Below, in pieces: positions 1 to 10,200 of a stretch of 64,000 bases of DNA. Every line of letters starts with the position of its first letter. Positions within the stretch are counted from its first letter, which is position 1. The translations under genes were made by a program, and so were the position numbers. Below the pieces are notes generated by a model. That model did no database searches and was not told where the DNA came from. It saw nothing but the letters and a program-made list of their open reading frames with translations. Source of the DNA: Streptomyces sp. CC228A (GTDB lineage: Bacteria > Actinomycetota > Actinomycetes > Streptomycetales > Streptomycetaceae); assembly GCF_021390935.1 (NCBI RefSeq), contig NZ_JAJPUI010000011.1, forward strand, positions 62,001 through 126,000. Direction: 5' to 3'.

Positions 1-2
1 CC

Positions 3-1442
3 GCGCCGGGACCCGCCCCGGCCGCCGCGCCCGCCGCCGCACTCAGGCCGTACTACGAGCAGCGGTTGGCCTGGCGCGACTGCGGGGCGCCCGGCTTCCA
101 GTGCGCCACCCTCAAGGCCCCGCTCGACTACGCGAAGCCGCAGGGCGAGCAGGTGCGGCTGGCCGTCGCGCGGGCCGCGGCCACCGGCCCCGGCAAGCGG
201 CTCGGCTCGCTCCTCGTCAACCCGGGCGGCCCCGGCGGCTCCGCGGTGGGCTACCTCCAGGGGTACGCCGGCCTCGCCTACCCGGCGCCCGTGCGCGCCC
301 GGTACGACATGGTCGCCGTCGACCCCCGCGGGGTCGCCCGCAGCGAGCCCGTCGAATGCCTGGACGGCCCGGCCATGGACGCCCACACACAGGTCGACCA
401 GACACCGGACGACACCCGTGAGCAGGACCTGCTCGCCGCCGCGTTCAAGAAGTTCGCGGCGGGCTGCGCCCAGCGGTCCGGGCGGATGCTGCCGCACGTC
501 TCCACGGTCGAGGCGGCCCGCGACATGGACATCCTGCGGGCGGTGCTCGGCGACGAGAAGCTCACCTACGTCGGCGCGTCGTACGGCACGTTCCTCGGGG
601 CTACGTACGCCGAGCTCTTCCCGTCCCGGGTGGGCCGGCTGGTCCTGGACGGGGCGATGGACCCGTCGCTGACCGCCGAGGAGCTGAACCGCGACCAGAC
701 CGCCGGCTTCGAGACGGCCTTCCGCTCGTTCGCCGCCGACTGCGTGGAGCGCCCCGACTGCCCCCTCGGTACCACGTCCCCCGAGGACGCCGGGACCCGC
801 CTACGCCGGTTCTTCGCGGCCCTGGACCGCGCCCCTGTCCCCACCGGGGACGCCCGCCCCCTCGGGGAGGCCCTCGCCACCACCGGGGTGATCACCGCCA
901 TGTACGACGAGGCGGCCTGGCCGCAGCTCCGCGAGGCCCTGACGCGGGCCATGGGCGGCGAGGGCTCCGCGCTGCTCGCCCTGGCCGACGCCTACTACGA
1001 GCGGGGCAGCGACGGCACGTACTCGAACCTGATGTTCGCCAACGCCGCCGTGAACTGCCTGGACCAGCCGCCGGCCTTCCGCAGCACGGCCGCGGTGAGC
1101 GCCGCCGTGCCCGCCTTCGAGAAGGCGTCCCCGGTCTTCGGCAAGGGCCTTGCCTGGGCGTCCCTGAACTGCGCGTACTGGCCCGCCGAGGCCACCGGCA
1201 CCCCGCACCGCATCACCGCCGACGGCGCGCCCCCGATCCTCGTCGTCGGCACGACCCGCGACCCGGCCACCCCGTACAAGTGGGCCCGCTCCCTCGCCGC
1301 CCAGCTGTCGTCCGGCACCCTCCTGACGTACGAGGGCGACGGCCACACCGCCTACGGCCGCGGCAGCGACTGCGTCGACACCGCCGTCAACCGCTACCTC
1401 CTGGAGGGCACTCCGCCCCCCTCGGACAAGCGCTGCCGCTAG
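3..1442 (+). CDS. Secreted tripeptidyl-aminopeptidase-like alpha/beta hydrolase, 5' partial
   Basis: This looks like a member of the secreted Streptomyces tripeptidyl aminopeptidase (SlpD/SlpE/Tap) family of alpha/beta hydrolases, which remove N-terminal tripeptides from extracellular peptides. The frame is open to the left edge of the window, so the signal peptide and true start lie outside it; an internal TTG at 66 is not a convincing start. The nucleophile elbow is visible as GASYG (Ser at about 580-595), preceded by a NPGGPGGS oxyanion segment near 220-245. The late DGHTAYG supplies the catalytic His, followed by a typical Cys-containing C-terminal TAP domain ending KRCR. The exact substrate is not readable; a generic secreted peptidase or esterase remains possible. 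Confidence 0.85.
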   Translation, partial: APGPAPAAAPAAALRPYYEQRLAWRDCGAPGFQCATLKAPLDYAKPQGEQVRLAVARAAATGPGKRLGSLLVNPGGPGGSAVGYLQGYAGLAYPAPVRARYDMVAVDPRGVARSEPVECLDGPAMDAHTQVDQTPDDTREQDLLAAAFKKFAAGCAQRSGRMLPHVSTVEAARDMDILRAVLGDEKLTYVGASYGTFLGATYAELFPSRVGRLVLDGAMDPSLTAEELNRDQTAGFETAFRSFAADCVERPDCPLGTTSPEDAGTRLRRFFAALDRAPVPTGDARPLGEALATTGVITAMYDEAAWPQLREALTRAMGGEGSALLALADAYYERGSDGTYSNLMFANAAVNCLDQPPAFRSTAAVSAAVPAFEKASPVFGKGLAWASLNCAYWPAEATGTPHRITADGAPPILVVGTTRDPATPYKWARSLAAQLSSGTLLTYEGDGHTAYGRGSDCVDTAVNRYLLEGTPPPSDKRCR

Positions 1443-1537
1443 CCGGCGGGGCCCCGCCGAAAGGGTGTGCACGAGCACCCCCGCCACCTGTGTAGACTTG
1501 GGGTCGCCGCCGCACCCGCCACGGGTGGAAGCGGCGC

Positions 1538-1611
1538 GCCACCTTAGCTCAGTTGGCCAGAGCAACGCACTCGTAATGCGTAGGTCGCGGGTTCGAATCC
1601 CGCAGGTGGCT
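1538..1611 (+). tRNA. tRNA-Thr(CGT)
   Basis: A complete cloverleaf can be folded by eye. The seven-base acceptor arms gccacct and aggtggc pair perfectly. The D stem is gctc/gagc, the anticodon stem acgca/tgcgt encloses loop ctcgtaa with anticodon CGT (Thr, codon ACG), and the T arm is gcggg-ttcgaat-cccgc. The 3' CCA is not encoded. It is followed at once by a strong hairpin terminator. Confidence 0.97.
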
Positions 1612-1617
1612 CAGCCA

Positions 1618-1654
1618 AAGGCCAGGTCAGATGCTTTCTGACCTGGCCTTTCTG
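1618..1654 (+). terminator. Hairpin terminator after tRNA-Thr
   Basis: Arms aaggccaggtcag and ctgacctggcctt are perfect inverse complements (13 bp, 7-base loop) and are followed by a short T-rich stretch. It sits just past the tRNA and ends its transcript. Confidence 0.85.
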
Positions 1655-1963
1655 CATGCCCGTGGAGTGCCGCGCGGCCACGTGCCGTGGGGCGGCACGC
1701 GCGAGGGCGGTCGCCGAGTGGTCCAACGCTCGGCCCGCCCGCCGCTTTTCGCCGCCCGCCGCCGGGCCGCCGGCCTTCCCGTCCTCGCCGCCGCGGCGGT
1801 CGGTGTCGTGGGCGTGGCCGTGCCGGGCACGCTGCCGCTGAGGGGCCGCGTCGACCCCGAGCTGCTCAGGCGCCACTGACGGCGGCTGTCGGAACGCGGC
1901 TGGCAGCGCGACTCGGTGTATGGCCGCCTCCGGCCCCGACCCGCCGCGGCCGGGGAGCCGGGC
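1655..1963. other. Intergenic stretch, no supported gene
   Basis: No convincing gene. A short plus-strand reading frame to 1879 gives a hydrophobic patch and then a stop, and in-frame sequence beyond the stop (residues like ERGWQRDS) looks faintly protein-like. It could be a small decayed membrane-protein gene, but it has no ribosome binding site and no family I recognise. Confidence 0.35.
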
Positions 1964-2904
1964 TCAGAGGGGTGTGGCCGCCCTGAGGATGAAGAAGAGG
2001 GTGACCGCCGCGTTGGCGGAGGACAGCGCGGAGGCCGTCGTGCCCGCGGCGGCGGCCCAGGCGGCCAGGCCGGCCGCGGTGAAGACCGGGGGCCACACCC
2101 GGGCCGAGGGGGCCGGGCCGAGGAGGGCGGCGACCCGGCGGGGGACGGGGCCGGGGGCCGCGAAGCCGGCGAGGCCCGCGGCGGGGGCGCCGGGGGAGAC
2201 GAGGGCCGCCTTGCCGACGGCGCGGGCGACCACGCGGCGGCTGCCCACGGCCGCGGCGGCCTCCTCGTCGGCCCAGCGTTCCGCGGTGTAGGCGACGGCC
2301 GTGTGCAGCGGCCGCAGGAACGGGTTCGCGCGGGCCGCGAGGCGGACGGCCAGCAGGAACCGGTGGTGGCGGGCCGTCAGGTGGGCCCGCTCGTGGGCGA
2401 AGAGGGCGCGCCGCTCGGCGCTGTCGAGGGCGGCCAGCATGCCGGTGGAGACCACGACCGTGTCTCGTGCGCGGTTCCCCGCGGCGGGCAGCGCGTAGGC
2501 GTACGGGACGGTGTCGGGCAGCACCGCCACGGCCCGTCGGGAAGCCCCGCGAGCGCCGACCGGGCCCGCAGCCGCACCCGGTGGTGGTGCCAGGCGAGTC
2601 GGGCGCAGGCCGCGACCACCGCGATCAGGGCCGGGATGGCGGCCTTGCCCGCGACCTCGTCGTACGGCACGGCTTCCCGTACCTCCGGGTCGGACCAGCC
2701 GTCGGGCAGGGGGTTGCCGGGGAGCTGGGCCGTGCCGACGACCATGAGCAGCAGCAGGCACAGGGTGCTGCACACCGCCAGGACGGCCGCCGCGCCGGTC
2801 AGCAGCCAGGTGGCGGCGCGCGGGTGGAGGTGCTGTTCGGCGAGCCGGGCCATGGGCCAGGCAGTCAGGGGGAGGACGAGGGGCAGGAAGACGAAGACGC
2901 CCAT
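1964..2904 (-). CDS. M56 (BlaR1-type) membrane metalloprotease, frameshifted
   Basis: Integral-membrane zinc protease of the M56 family, the usual partner of a BlaI-type repressor. In the BlaR/MecR paradigm it senses a cell-envelope signal and leads to repressor loss; many actinobacterial copies lack a beta-lactam sensor, as here. The ATG at 2904 begins a clear hydrophobic segment (MGVFVFLPLVLPL), a second membrane segment follows at about residues 32-55, and the HExxH zinc motif is HERAH near 2390. The N- and C-terminal halves lie in two frames, switching near 2530-2540. The span is one base short of whole codons, consistent with a single missing base; repaired, it would be about 313 residues, normal for the family. 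It starts five bases after the BlaI gene. Confidence 0.75.
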
Positions 2905-2909
2905 GGCCG

Positions 2910-3320
2910 TCAGTCTTCGCCCTCGTCCGTCGACTGCGCCAGCAGCCCCCGCAGCAGGCGCTCGTCGCCGCGGGGCAGCGCGGTGACGAAGCTGGTCAGG
3001 ACCGCCTCGCGGTTCTCCTCGGCGTCGAGGACGCGGCGCATGCGCAGCGCCGCCAGACCCGACGGGTCGACGACGGCGGTCCACCGGAAGGCGCGGCCCG
3101 CGCGTTCGCGGGTGACGACGCCCTTGGCGTGCAGGCGGGTCAGGATGGTGATCACGGTGGTGTAGGCGAGGCCGCTGCCGAGGCGTTCCTGCACGTAGGC
3201 GACGGTGACCGGCTCCGGCGCCCGGTACAGGACGTCGAGGACCGCGTTCTCCAGTTCCCCCTGGGCGCGCCTGCGGCACTGCCGGCCGTCACCGTCACCG
3301 TCACCGTCGTACTCCGTCAT
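2910..3320 (-). CDS. BlaI/MecI/CopY-family transcriptional repressor
   Basis: A 136-residue winged-helix repressor of the BlaI/MecI family. The recognisable core is GELENAVLDVLY, followed by AYTTVITILTRLHAKGVV, the recognition helix and wing of this family. The C-terminal half is the usual dimerisation region. The N-terminus is odd: after MTEY comes an Asp-Gly run coded by a short tandem repeat (3289-3308). The ATG at 3320 has an AGGAAGGGC-like ribosome site. It is the first gene of a two-gene operon with the M56 protease, and by family analogy it represses its own operon and is cleaved or released on signal. Confidence 0.85.
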   Translation of the reverse strand: MTEYDGDGDGDGRQCRRRAQGELENAVLDVLYRAPEPVTVAYVQERLGSGLAYTTVITILTRLHAKGVVTRERAGRAFRWTAVVDPSGLAALRMRRVLDAEENREAVLTSFVTALPRGDERLLRGLLAQSTDEGED

Positions 3321-3394
3321 GCTGATGCCCTTCCTCCCGCCGACCGCCCGCCATCGTACTGAGGCCGCGGCCGGCGGGCGGGCCGCCGGGCGGG

Positions 3395-4750
3395 TCAGCG
3401 GGTGCCGAAGCGGTGCAGGAACAGGGCGAGGGACAGGGCGGTACGGGACAGCTCGCCGGGCGCCACGCTCTCGTCGGGCGCGTGGATCAGGCAGCTCGGC
3501 TCCTCCACGCCCAGAAGCATGATCTCCGCCTTGGGGAACAGCTCGGCGAGGGTGGTGCACAGGGGGATGGAGCCGCCCGCGCCGAGGAGGGACACGTCCT
3601 GCCCGTACGCCTCCCGCATGGCGTCGGCCAGGGCGGTGTGGGCGGGCCCGCCGGTCTCCGCCAGGAACGGGGCGTTGGCCTGGCCGCGTTCGATCTCCAG
3701 CCTGGCGCCCCACGGTGCCTCCTGCCGCAGGTGCTCGACCAGCGCGTCCTGGGCGCGGACGGGGTCGGTGCCCGGCGGGACCCGCAGGCTGAGGCGGGCC
3801 GACGCCCGCGGCGGGACGGCGGCGACCGAGCCCCGCACGGGCGGGCAGTCGATGCCGAGCACGGTGAGGGCGGGGCGCGCCCACAGCAGGTCGGCGACAC
3901 CGGCACCCCCGCCGAGCAGGTCCACGCCGTCCAGGACCCGGGCGTCGCGGCGGAACTGCTCGGCAGGGTAGGCGCGGCCCGGCCAGGTGCCGTCCTGGTC
4001 CAGGCCCCTGACGGCGGTCTGGCCGTGGGCGTCGCGCAGCGTGGACAGGAGCTGGATCAGGGCGGCCAGCGCGTCCGGGGCGGCGCCGCCGAAGACGCCC
4101 GAGTGGGCCGCGGAGGCCAGGGTGCTCACGGTGACCACCACTTCGGTGACCCCGCGCAGGCCGATCGTGACGGACGGGACGCCCTCCGCCGCGTTGCCCG
4201 TGTCGCAGACCAGCACCGCGTCGGCGCGGAGGTCCTCGGGGTGGCGGCGGGCGTGGTCCTCCAGGCCGCCGGTGCCCTGCTCCTCGGAGCCCTCGCACAC
4301 CACCTTCAGGTGCACGGGCAGGTCGGCGCCGCATGCGTGCAGCGCGCGCAGGGCGGTGAGCTGGGCGAGGATGTTCCCCTTGCAGTCGGCGGCGCCGCGG
4401 CCGTACCAGCGGCCGTCGCGCTCGGTCAGGGTGAAGGGCGGCGAGTGCCAGGCGTCCTCGTCGGGGGCCGGCATGACGTCGTAGTGGGAGTACAGCAGCA
4501 CGGTGGGCGCCCCGGCGGGGCCGGGGCGGTTGCCGAGGACGGCGAGGCTGCCGTCGCTGGTCTCGGCGAGCCGCGCGTCGTCGAAACCGACCTCGGCGAA
4601 GGCGTCCCGCACCCACTCGGCCGCCCTGCGGCAGTCCTCCGGGGGGTGGCTGCGGGGGTCGGCGACGGACGGGATGGCGACCAGGTCGGCCAGGTCGCCG
4701 CGCAGGCGCGGCATCAACCGGTCGATCTGGGACGCGAGTTGGTCGCGCAT
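3395..4750 (-). CDS. M20-family dipeptidase/peptidase
   Basis: A 451-residue cytosolic zinc peptidase of the M20 (ArgE/DapE/CPG2, dipeptidase) family. Visible hallmarks are the first metal motif SHYDVMP near residue 90, the bridging Asp in GRGAADCKGN, and the catalytic Glu pair in EGSEEQGTGG. A lid/dimerisation domain sits in the middle and a late His-containing segment (CLIHAPDE) near the end. The ATG at 4750 has a GGAG ribosome site. It lies downstream of the NRPS operon on the same strand, but a strong hairpin at 4991-5018 and about 280 bases of repeat-rich DNA separate them, so it is probably its own unit. It may hydrolyse dipeptides in general peptide turnover. Confidence 0.85.
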   Translation of the reverse strand: MRDQLASQIDRLMPRLRGDLADLVAIPSVADPRSHPPEDCRRAAEWVRDAFAEVGFDDARLAETSDGSLAVLGNRPGPAGAPTVLLYSHYDVMPAPDEDAWHSPPFTLTERDGRWYGRGAADCKGNILAQLTALRALHACGADLPVHLKVVCEGSEEQGTGGLEDHARRHPEDLRADAVLVCDTGNAAEGVPSVTIGLRGVTEVVVTVSTLASAAHSGVFGGAAPDALAALIQLLSTLRDAHGQTAVRGLDQDGTWPGRAYPAEQFRRDARVLDGVDLLGGGAGVADLLWARPALTVLGIDCPPVRGSVAAVPPRASARLSLRVPPGTDPVRAQDALVEHLRQEAPWGARLEIERGQANAPFLAETGGPAHTALADAMREAYGQDVSLLGAGGSIPLCTTLAELFPKAEIMLLGVEEPSCLIHAPDESVAPGELSRTALSLALFLHRFGTR

Positions 4751-4790
4751 GGATGCTCCGGTGTGGTCCGGTGGGATCTCTGGGACGGTC

Positions 4791-4892
4791 GTTCGCGGGG
4801 CGGTTGTTCGTGAAGGGGGCGTTCGCGGGGCGGTTGTTCGTGGTGGGGTCGTTCGCGGGGCGGGCTGCGGGCTGCGGGCTGCGGGCTGCGGG
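4791..4892. repeat. Intergenic tandem repeats (30-bp and 7-bp units)
   Basis: Three copies of a unit beginning gttcgcggggcgg start at 4791, 4821 and 4851 (30-base period). They run straight into four perfect copies of the heptamer ctgcggg (4865-4892). No gene is present between 4751 and 5029. Confidence 0.85.
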
Positions 4893-4990
4893 CCGGCCCC
4901 GTACGGGCTGCGCCCCTGCCCGCCCGCGGCCCGTGGCGCCGACCGCGCGGCCCGCGGCCCGCGGCCCGTGGCGCCGACCGCGCGCCGCGG

Positions 4991-5018
4991 CCCCGCTCCG
5001 TGCGCGCACGGAGCGGGG
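4991..5018 (-). terminator. Hairpin terminator of the biosynthetic operon
   Basis: A perfect 13-bp inverted repeat, ccccgctccgtgc and gcacggagcgggg, with a two-base centre. It lies just past the MFS gene stop in the direction of transcription. There is no T-tract, as is common in Streptomyces. Confidence 0.7.
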
Positions 5019-5029
5019 GCCCGGGGGTG

Positions 5030-6352
5030 TCAGGCCTTCGCGGCCGGGGCCGGCTCCTCGGCCGCGGGGGGCAGTTCCCGCAGGCGGCTGACCGGCGACT
5101 TGACCAGCGCCACGACCACGGCGGCCGAGAACACGGCCGCCACGGTGAGGGCGTTCCGGTCGCCCAGCCAGCCGGTGAGCAGGCCCGCCGCGAGACCGCC
5201 GAGTGCGCCGCCGCCGAAGAGGAGCGTGCGGAAGCAGGCGGTCATGCGGCTCATCATCGACTGCGGGGTGGTGGTCTGCCGCACGCTGACGATGATGACG
5301 TTGGCGATGCCGAGGCCCAGGTACGTGGTGAAGAAGGACACCGTGACCATCGCCACCACCACGGGCGTCGGCCCGCCCGCCAGCACGATCAGCATCGGGC
5401 CCAGCAGCAGCGCCGTCTGGGCCACGAAGTAGACCCGCCCGATCGGGAAGCGGCCCACCACCTTGCGGGAGACCAACGCGCCGATGAGGCCGCCGATGGA
5501 GGCCGTCGCGAAGATCCCGCCGAGGATGGACGAGCTCAGGTCGAGCACCTTCGACCCGTAGATCAGGAACATGGTCCAGACCGTGATCATGGAGAAGTTG
5601 CAGCAGAAGCCGACGAGCGCGAGCCAGCGCAGGATCGGCTTGCCGAACACCCACTGGAGCCCTTCCTTCAGCTCCACCCCGACGTGGCGCTTCGCCGTCG
5701 GCTCGGGCCGCTCCTCGCGGGTGCGGACCAGCAGCAGCATGACGGTCGACACCAGGTACGAGAACGCGTTCACCACCAGCGCCACCGGCGCGGTCATCGC
5801 CGCGACCAGGACACCCGCCATGCCGGGGCCGGCGACGTCCGACACGGACTGGCTGACGCCCATCTTCTGGCTGGCCTCGACGTAGTGCCGGGGGTCCTTC
5901 ACCAGCGTGGGCACGAAGGGCATCCAGCTCACGTCGAACAGGCACGACGCGACGCCCAGCGCGCAGGCGATGACCAGCAGCAGCGGCATGTTCAGCACGT
6001 CGAGCCAGTGCAGCACCGGGATCAGCGCGATGAGCACCATGCGGACGACGTTCGTGCCGAGCATGACGTTGCGCCGGCGGGACCGGTCCACCCACACGCC
6101 GAACACCAGCGCCAGCCCCAGGTACGGGACCAGTTGCAGGAACCGCAGGACACCGACCTGCTCGTCGCTGGCGTTGAACGCGTAGAGCGCGGTCAGCGGC
6201 AGGGCGAGGTTGGTGACCTGGGTGCCGAGCAGCGAGATGGTCTCGCCGAACCAGAACTTCATGAAGTCCGGGTTGTGCCACAGGCTCGGCAGCGGCTCCT
6301 CCGGCGCGGCGCCCTCCGCCGGGTCCTTCTGCTCCTGCTCAGCCGTCGACAA
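5030..6352 (-). CDS. MFS exporter
   Basis: A 440-residue major facilitator superfamily protein with about 12 hydrophobic segments, of the drug/siderophore exporter type (EntS-like MFS_3). The loop between the second and third segments reads GVWVDRSRRRNVM, the motif A equivalent with D..R..RR. It is the last gene of the NRPS operon and most simply exports the product. The start is a TTG at 6352: it has a perfect AGGAGG site overlapping the stop of the thioesterase gene only eight bases upstream, and there is no better ATG. Translation is therefore probably coupled to the thioesterase. The substrate itself cannot be read from sequence. Confidence 0.85.
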   Translation of the reverse strand: MSTAEQEQKDPAEGAAPEEPLPSLWHNPDFMKFWFGETISLLGTQVTNLALPLTALYAFNASDEQVGVLRFLQLVPYLGLALVFGVWVDRSRRRNVMLGTNVVRMVLIALIPVLHWLDVLNMPLLLVIACALGVASCLFDVSWMPFVPTLVKDPRHYVEASQKMGVSQSVSDVAGPGMAGVLVAAMTAPVALVVNAFSYLVSTVMLLLVRTREERPEPTAKRHVGVELKEGLQWVFGKPILRWLALVGFCCNFSMITVWTMFLIYGSKVLDLSSSILGGIFATASIGGLIGALVSRKVVGRFPIGRVYFVAQTALLLGPMLIVLAGGPTPVVVAMVTVSFFTTYLGLGIANVIIVSVRQTTTPQSMMSRMTACFRTLLFGGGALGGLAAGLLTGWLGDRNALTVAAVFSAAVVVALVKSPVSRLRELPPAAEEPAPAAKA

Positions 6353-6360
6353 GGGTCCTC

Positions 6361-7209
6361 CTAGGCACGGGGCTCCTCACCGTCGGCCGTTCCGCCGCCG
6401 TCCGGGGTGCCGGGGGCGCCGTACAGGTCGTCCCGGATGATCCCGTACAGGGCGGGCAGCCGCTCGCCGGTCCAGATGGAGTGGTGGGTTCCGGGGATGG
6501 TGTGCTCGCGCAGCCCCGGGATGAGCCGCTTCCACTGCATGTCGGCGGCCACCGACTGCTCCGCCATCACGTGCACCGCGCGCCCGTCGTAGCGGCCCTG
6601 GACGTCGATGGCGTAGAAGCCCTCCAGGTGGGCCCGGAAGACCTCGTACTGGCCGGACAGCAGGTAGGAGTCGAACTCCTCGGGCAGGATCCCCGACTCC
6701 TCCACGGCCTTGAACACGAGGTCGGGCTCGACATCGGCGGGCCAGCCGGCGAACAGCGTCCTGAGCTCGGCCGGCACCTCCTCCAGGCCCATCATGTCGC
6801 GGACGAAGCGGATCAGGATGTCCCGCTCCGGCGGGAGCGGCATCACCACGGGCAGGCCCGAGTCCACCATGATCAGACGGGACACCTCGGCGCCGCCCGC
6901 GGTGAGCCGCTTGGCCATCTCGTAGGCGAGCAGCCCGCCCAGGGACCAGCCCAGCAGCCGGTATTCGCCACTGGGCCGGAAGGCGCGGAGGATCTCGGTG
7001 TACTCGTCGGCCAGGTCCGGCAGCGACCGCACCGGGGCGCGGTCGTTGTCGAACCCGGGCGCCTCGAAGCCGTACACCGGCTGCTCGTCGCCGAGCAGCC
7101 GGGACAGGCCCGCGTAGGAGTACGCCGAGCCGGAGACCGCGTGGACGCAGAAGACGGGCACGCGGTCGCCCTCGGTCTGGAGGGGGACGAGGCGTTCCAG
7201 GTCAGGCAC
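6361..7209 (-). CDS. Stand-alone type II-like thioesterase of the NRPS operon
   Basis: A 282-residue alpha/beta-hydrolase thioesterase of the NRPS/PKS type. The N-terminal FCVHAVSGSAYSY, the nucleophile motif GWSLGG near residue 95 and the late catalytic His in PGTHHSIW are all visible. The GTG start at 7209 is chosen because GTGCCTGA overlaps the last eight bases of the NRPS gene, giving tight coupling; a longer upstream reading would run inside the NRPS. Since the NRPS has no fused TE, this protein may release the product rather than only edit. Its similarity to C-terminal TE domains, and the fact that it begins exactly where a fused domain would, suggest a detached terminal domain. Confidence 0.88.
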   Translation of the reverse strand: MPDLERLVPLQTEGDRVPVFCVHAVSGSAYSYAGLSRLLGDEQPVYGFEAPGFDNDRAPVRSLPDLADEYTEILRAFRPSGEYRLLGWSLGGLLAYEMAKRLTAGGAEVSRLIMVDSGLPVVMPLPPERDILIRFVRDMMGLEEVPAELRTLFAGWPADVEPDLVFKAVEESGILPEEFDSYLLSGQYEVFRAHLEGFYAIDVQGRYDGRAVHVMAEQSVAADMQWKRLIPGLREHTIPGTHHSIWTGERLPALYGIIRDDLYGAPGTPDGGGTADGEEPRA

Positions 7210-10200
7210 CGGCCTTCGCCTCGATCCGCTCGTCGATGACGGCCGAGATGCCGCTGACGGTGGCGTTGCCGTAGAGCAGCCGCACACTGATGCGGATCTT
7301 GAAGTGCTTGTTGATCCGGCTGACGACCCGCAGGGCCTGCAGCGAGTTCCCGCCGATGTCGAAGAAGCTGGCGTCGGCGCCGACCCGGGGCAGCGACAGC
7401 ACCTCGGCGAAGGCCCGGGCGACCTCCTCCTCGGTGGGCGTCGACGGCGCGACGAACGCCCGCTCGTCGTCGTCCTTCGGGTCGGGCAGCGCGTTGCGGT
7501 TGATCTTCCAGCCGTCGTTGTTCATCGGGAACTTGTCCAGCGCCATCCACGCCGTCGGCACCATGTAGTCGGGCAGCGACCCGCCCAGGTGCTTGCGCAG
7601 CTCGTCGACGGACGGCGGCTCGCCCACCGAGGTGTAGTACGCGACGAGCCGGTTCTCGCCCTGCCGGTCCTTGCGCATCAGCACGACGGCCCGCAGCACG
7701 CCCGGGTGGGACTGGAGCACCGTCTCGATCTCGCCGAGCTCGATGCGCAGACCGCGCAGCTTGACCTGGTTGTCCATGCGGCCGAGGAACTCGATCTGCC
7801 CGTCCTCGGTCCACCGGACCAGGTCGCCGCTGCGGTAGACCTTGCTCTCCGGGTCGAACGGGTCCTGGATGAAGCGCTCCGCCGTCATCTCCGGCTGGTT
7901 CAGGTAGCCGCGGGCGAGCCCGCCCTCCGCGCCGCCGATGAGCAGCTCGCCGTAGACGCCCTTGGGCACCAGGTTGCTCTGCCGGTCCACGACGTACACC
8001 TGGCGGTTGAGCTGGGGGCGGCCGATGGGCGGCGGGGTGGTCCACTCCTTCTGCTCGACGTGGTACTCGGTCTGGCCGATCGCGCACTCCGTGGGGCCGT
8101 ACAGGTTCAGGTACTTGCGGCCCGGCAGGTTCCACTTGTTGACGAGCTCCGGCGGCAGCACCTCGGCGCCGCCCATCACGTACTTCAGGTCCGGGTACGG
8201 CTCCGCCTCCATCACCGACTGCATGGCCGGCGGCAGACCGGCGTACGTCACCTTCTGGTCCCGCAGCAGCGCGGTGAGCGCCTCGGGGGACTGGGCGTCC
8301 TCGGGGTGGACGGCGACGACGCGCGCACCGACCAGGAAGGCCGTCCAGATCTCGCCCTGCGACATGTCGAAGTTCAGGGCGGGAAGCTGGAGCAGGCGGT
8401 CCTGCGGGCCGAAGTCGAACGAGCGGCGGTACGCCTCGCAGAAGAACGACACGGCGCGGTGGGCGATCATCACGCCCTTCGGCGTGCCGGTGGAGCCGGA
8501 GGTGTAGAGGACGTACGCCAGGGACTCGCGCGTGGTCCACTCCTCCAGCGGCTCGTCGGCGGGCAGCGCCTCGATCTCCGGCCAGTCGGTGTCGATCAGC
8601 ACCCGTGCCCAGCCGTTCGGCTCCGGCAGCCGGTCGGCCAGCGGGGAGCGCGTCAGGACGATGGGCGCCGCGGTGTCCTGGATCATGTAGTCGAGGCGGG
8701 TCGCGGGCAGCTTCGGGTCCATCATCGCGAAGGCGCCGCCCGCCTTCAGGATGCCGACCATCGCCACGTACGCGTCCACGTCCCGGTCGATCACCGTGGC
8801 GACGACCTGGCCGTGCGTGAGGCCGAGGTTCCGCAGGTGCCGGGCCAGCAGGTCGGCGCGCCGGTCGAGCTCGCCGTAGGTGAGCTCGTTCCCGCGGCAC
8901 ACGACGGCCACCGCGTCCGGGGTCTCGCGGGCGATCCTGGCGAAGCCCACGTGCAGCGGGTCCTCGGCGTACTCGGCGGGCTCGCCCTTCCCCAGCGCGA
9001 ACAGCTCGTCGCGCTCGGCGTCGGTGAGCAGCGGCAGCTGCGAGACCCGCAGCGAGGGGTCCTTCACCGCGGCGGTCAGGACGGTCTCCATGTGCCCGAG
9101 CAGGGCCTGTATCCGCCACTCGTCGAAGAGGTCCTTCGTGTACTCGACGACCGCCTTGAGGCTGTCGTCGGTCTCGACGAAGTCGATGGCCATGTCGAAG
9201 CGGGAGGCGGCGGCCGGCACGTTGAGCGGCTCGCTCTCGGTGCCCGCGAAGCTGACGCTGCCGCCGGAGTTGGCGGCGCCGAGCAGCTGCATGGACACCT
9301 GGAAGAGCGGGTTGCGGCCGGCGACGCGCACCGGCTGGACCCGCTCCACCACCAGGTGGAACGGCACCTCCTGGTGCTCGTAGAGGTCCAGGTTGGCGTC
9401 GAGGGTCCGCTCCAGCAGCTCGGTGAACGTCGGGTCGCCCGACACGTCCGAGCGCAGCACCACCATGTTGACGAAGAGGCCGACGACGTCCTCCAGGTCG
9501 GCGTCGACCCGGCTGAGCATCGGCACGCCGATGGGGATGTCCTCCTGGCCGGTGTAGCGGCTGAGGACCACGTTCAGCGCGGACGCGAGCACCATGTACA
9601 GCGAGGCGCCGTTCTCCTTGGCCAGGGCGCGCGCCTTCTCCAGCAGTTCCGTCGGGTACTCGCGGACGGTGGAGCCGCCGCCGCGGCTGGGGGTGGCGGG
9701 CCGCGGCCGGTCCGTGGGGAACTCCAGCGTCGGCAGGTCGGCCAGGCGCTCCGCCCAGAAGTCGAGCTCCTCCTTGAGGACCTCGCCCTGCATGTGGGCG
9801 CGCTGCGCCCGCGCGTAGTCGAGGTAGCGGGAGCCCTCGCCCTGGAACTCCGGCTCGCGGCCGGCGAGCAGCGCCTCGTAGGCGAGGGTCAGCTCGGCGT
9901 TCACCACGCCGGACGACCAGCCGTCGGTGACGATGTGGTGCAGGTTCTGCACGAACACGTGCTCGTCGTCGGCCAGCTTCAGCACGGAGTAGCGGTAGAG
10001 CGGCCCCTCCTGGAGGTCGAAGGGCCTGCCCGACAGCTCGCGCAGGGTCTCCTCCACGACGGCCTGCTGCTCCTCGGGGGGCAGGCCGGTGTGGTCGACG
10101 ACCGGGAGCTCGACCTCGGAGGGCGGGTTCACCACCTGGTAGGGCGTGCCGTCCTCGGCGTGGAAGGTCACGCGCATGGCCTCGTGCCGGGCCACGACCA

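Noticed and set aside
1538..1611. tRNA-Thr as an integration site for a genomic island
   Set aside because: No integrase, no repeated 3' tRNA end and no excision genes are visible downstream in the window.
3395..4750. M20 peptidase as a maturation enzyme of the NRPS product
   Set aside because: A strong hairpin and about 280 bases of repeats separate it from the operon, so linkage by position is weak.
2910..6281. A single minus-strand open frame of over 1100 codons
   Set aside because: Only its last 136 codons are real (BlaI family). The rest is Arg/Pro/Gly-rich shadow opposite or out of frame with the M20 peptidase and MFS genes, typical of very GC-rich DNA.
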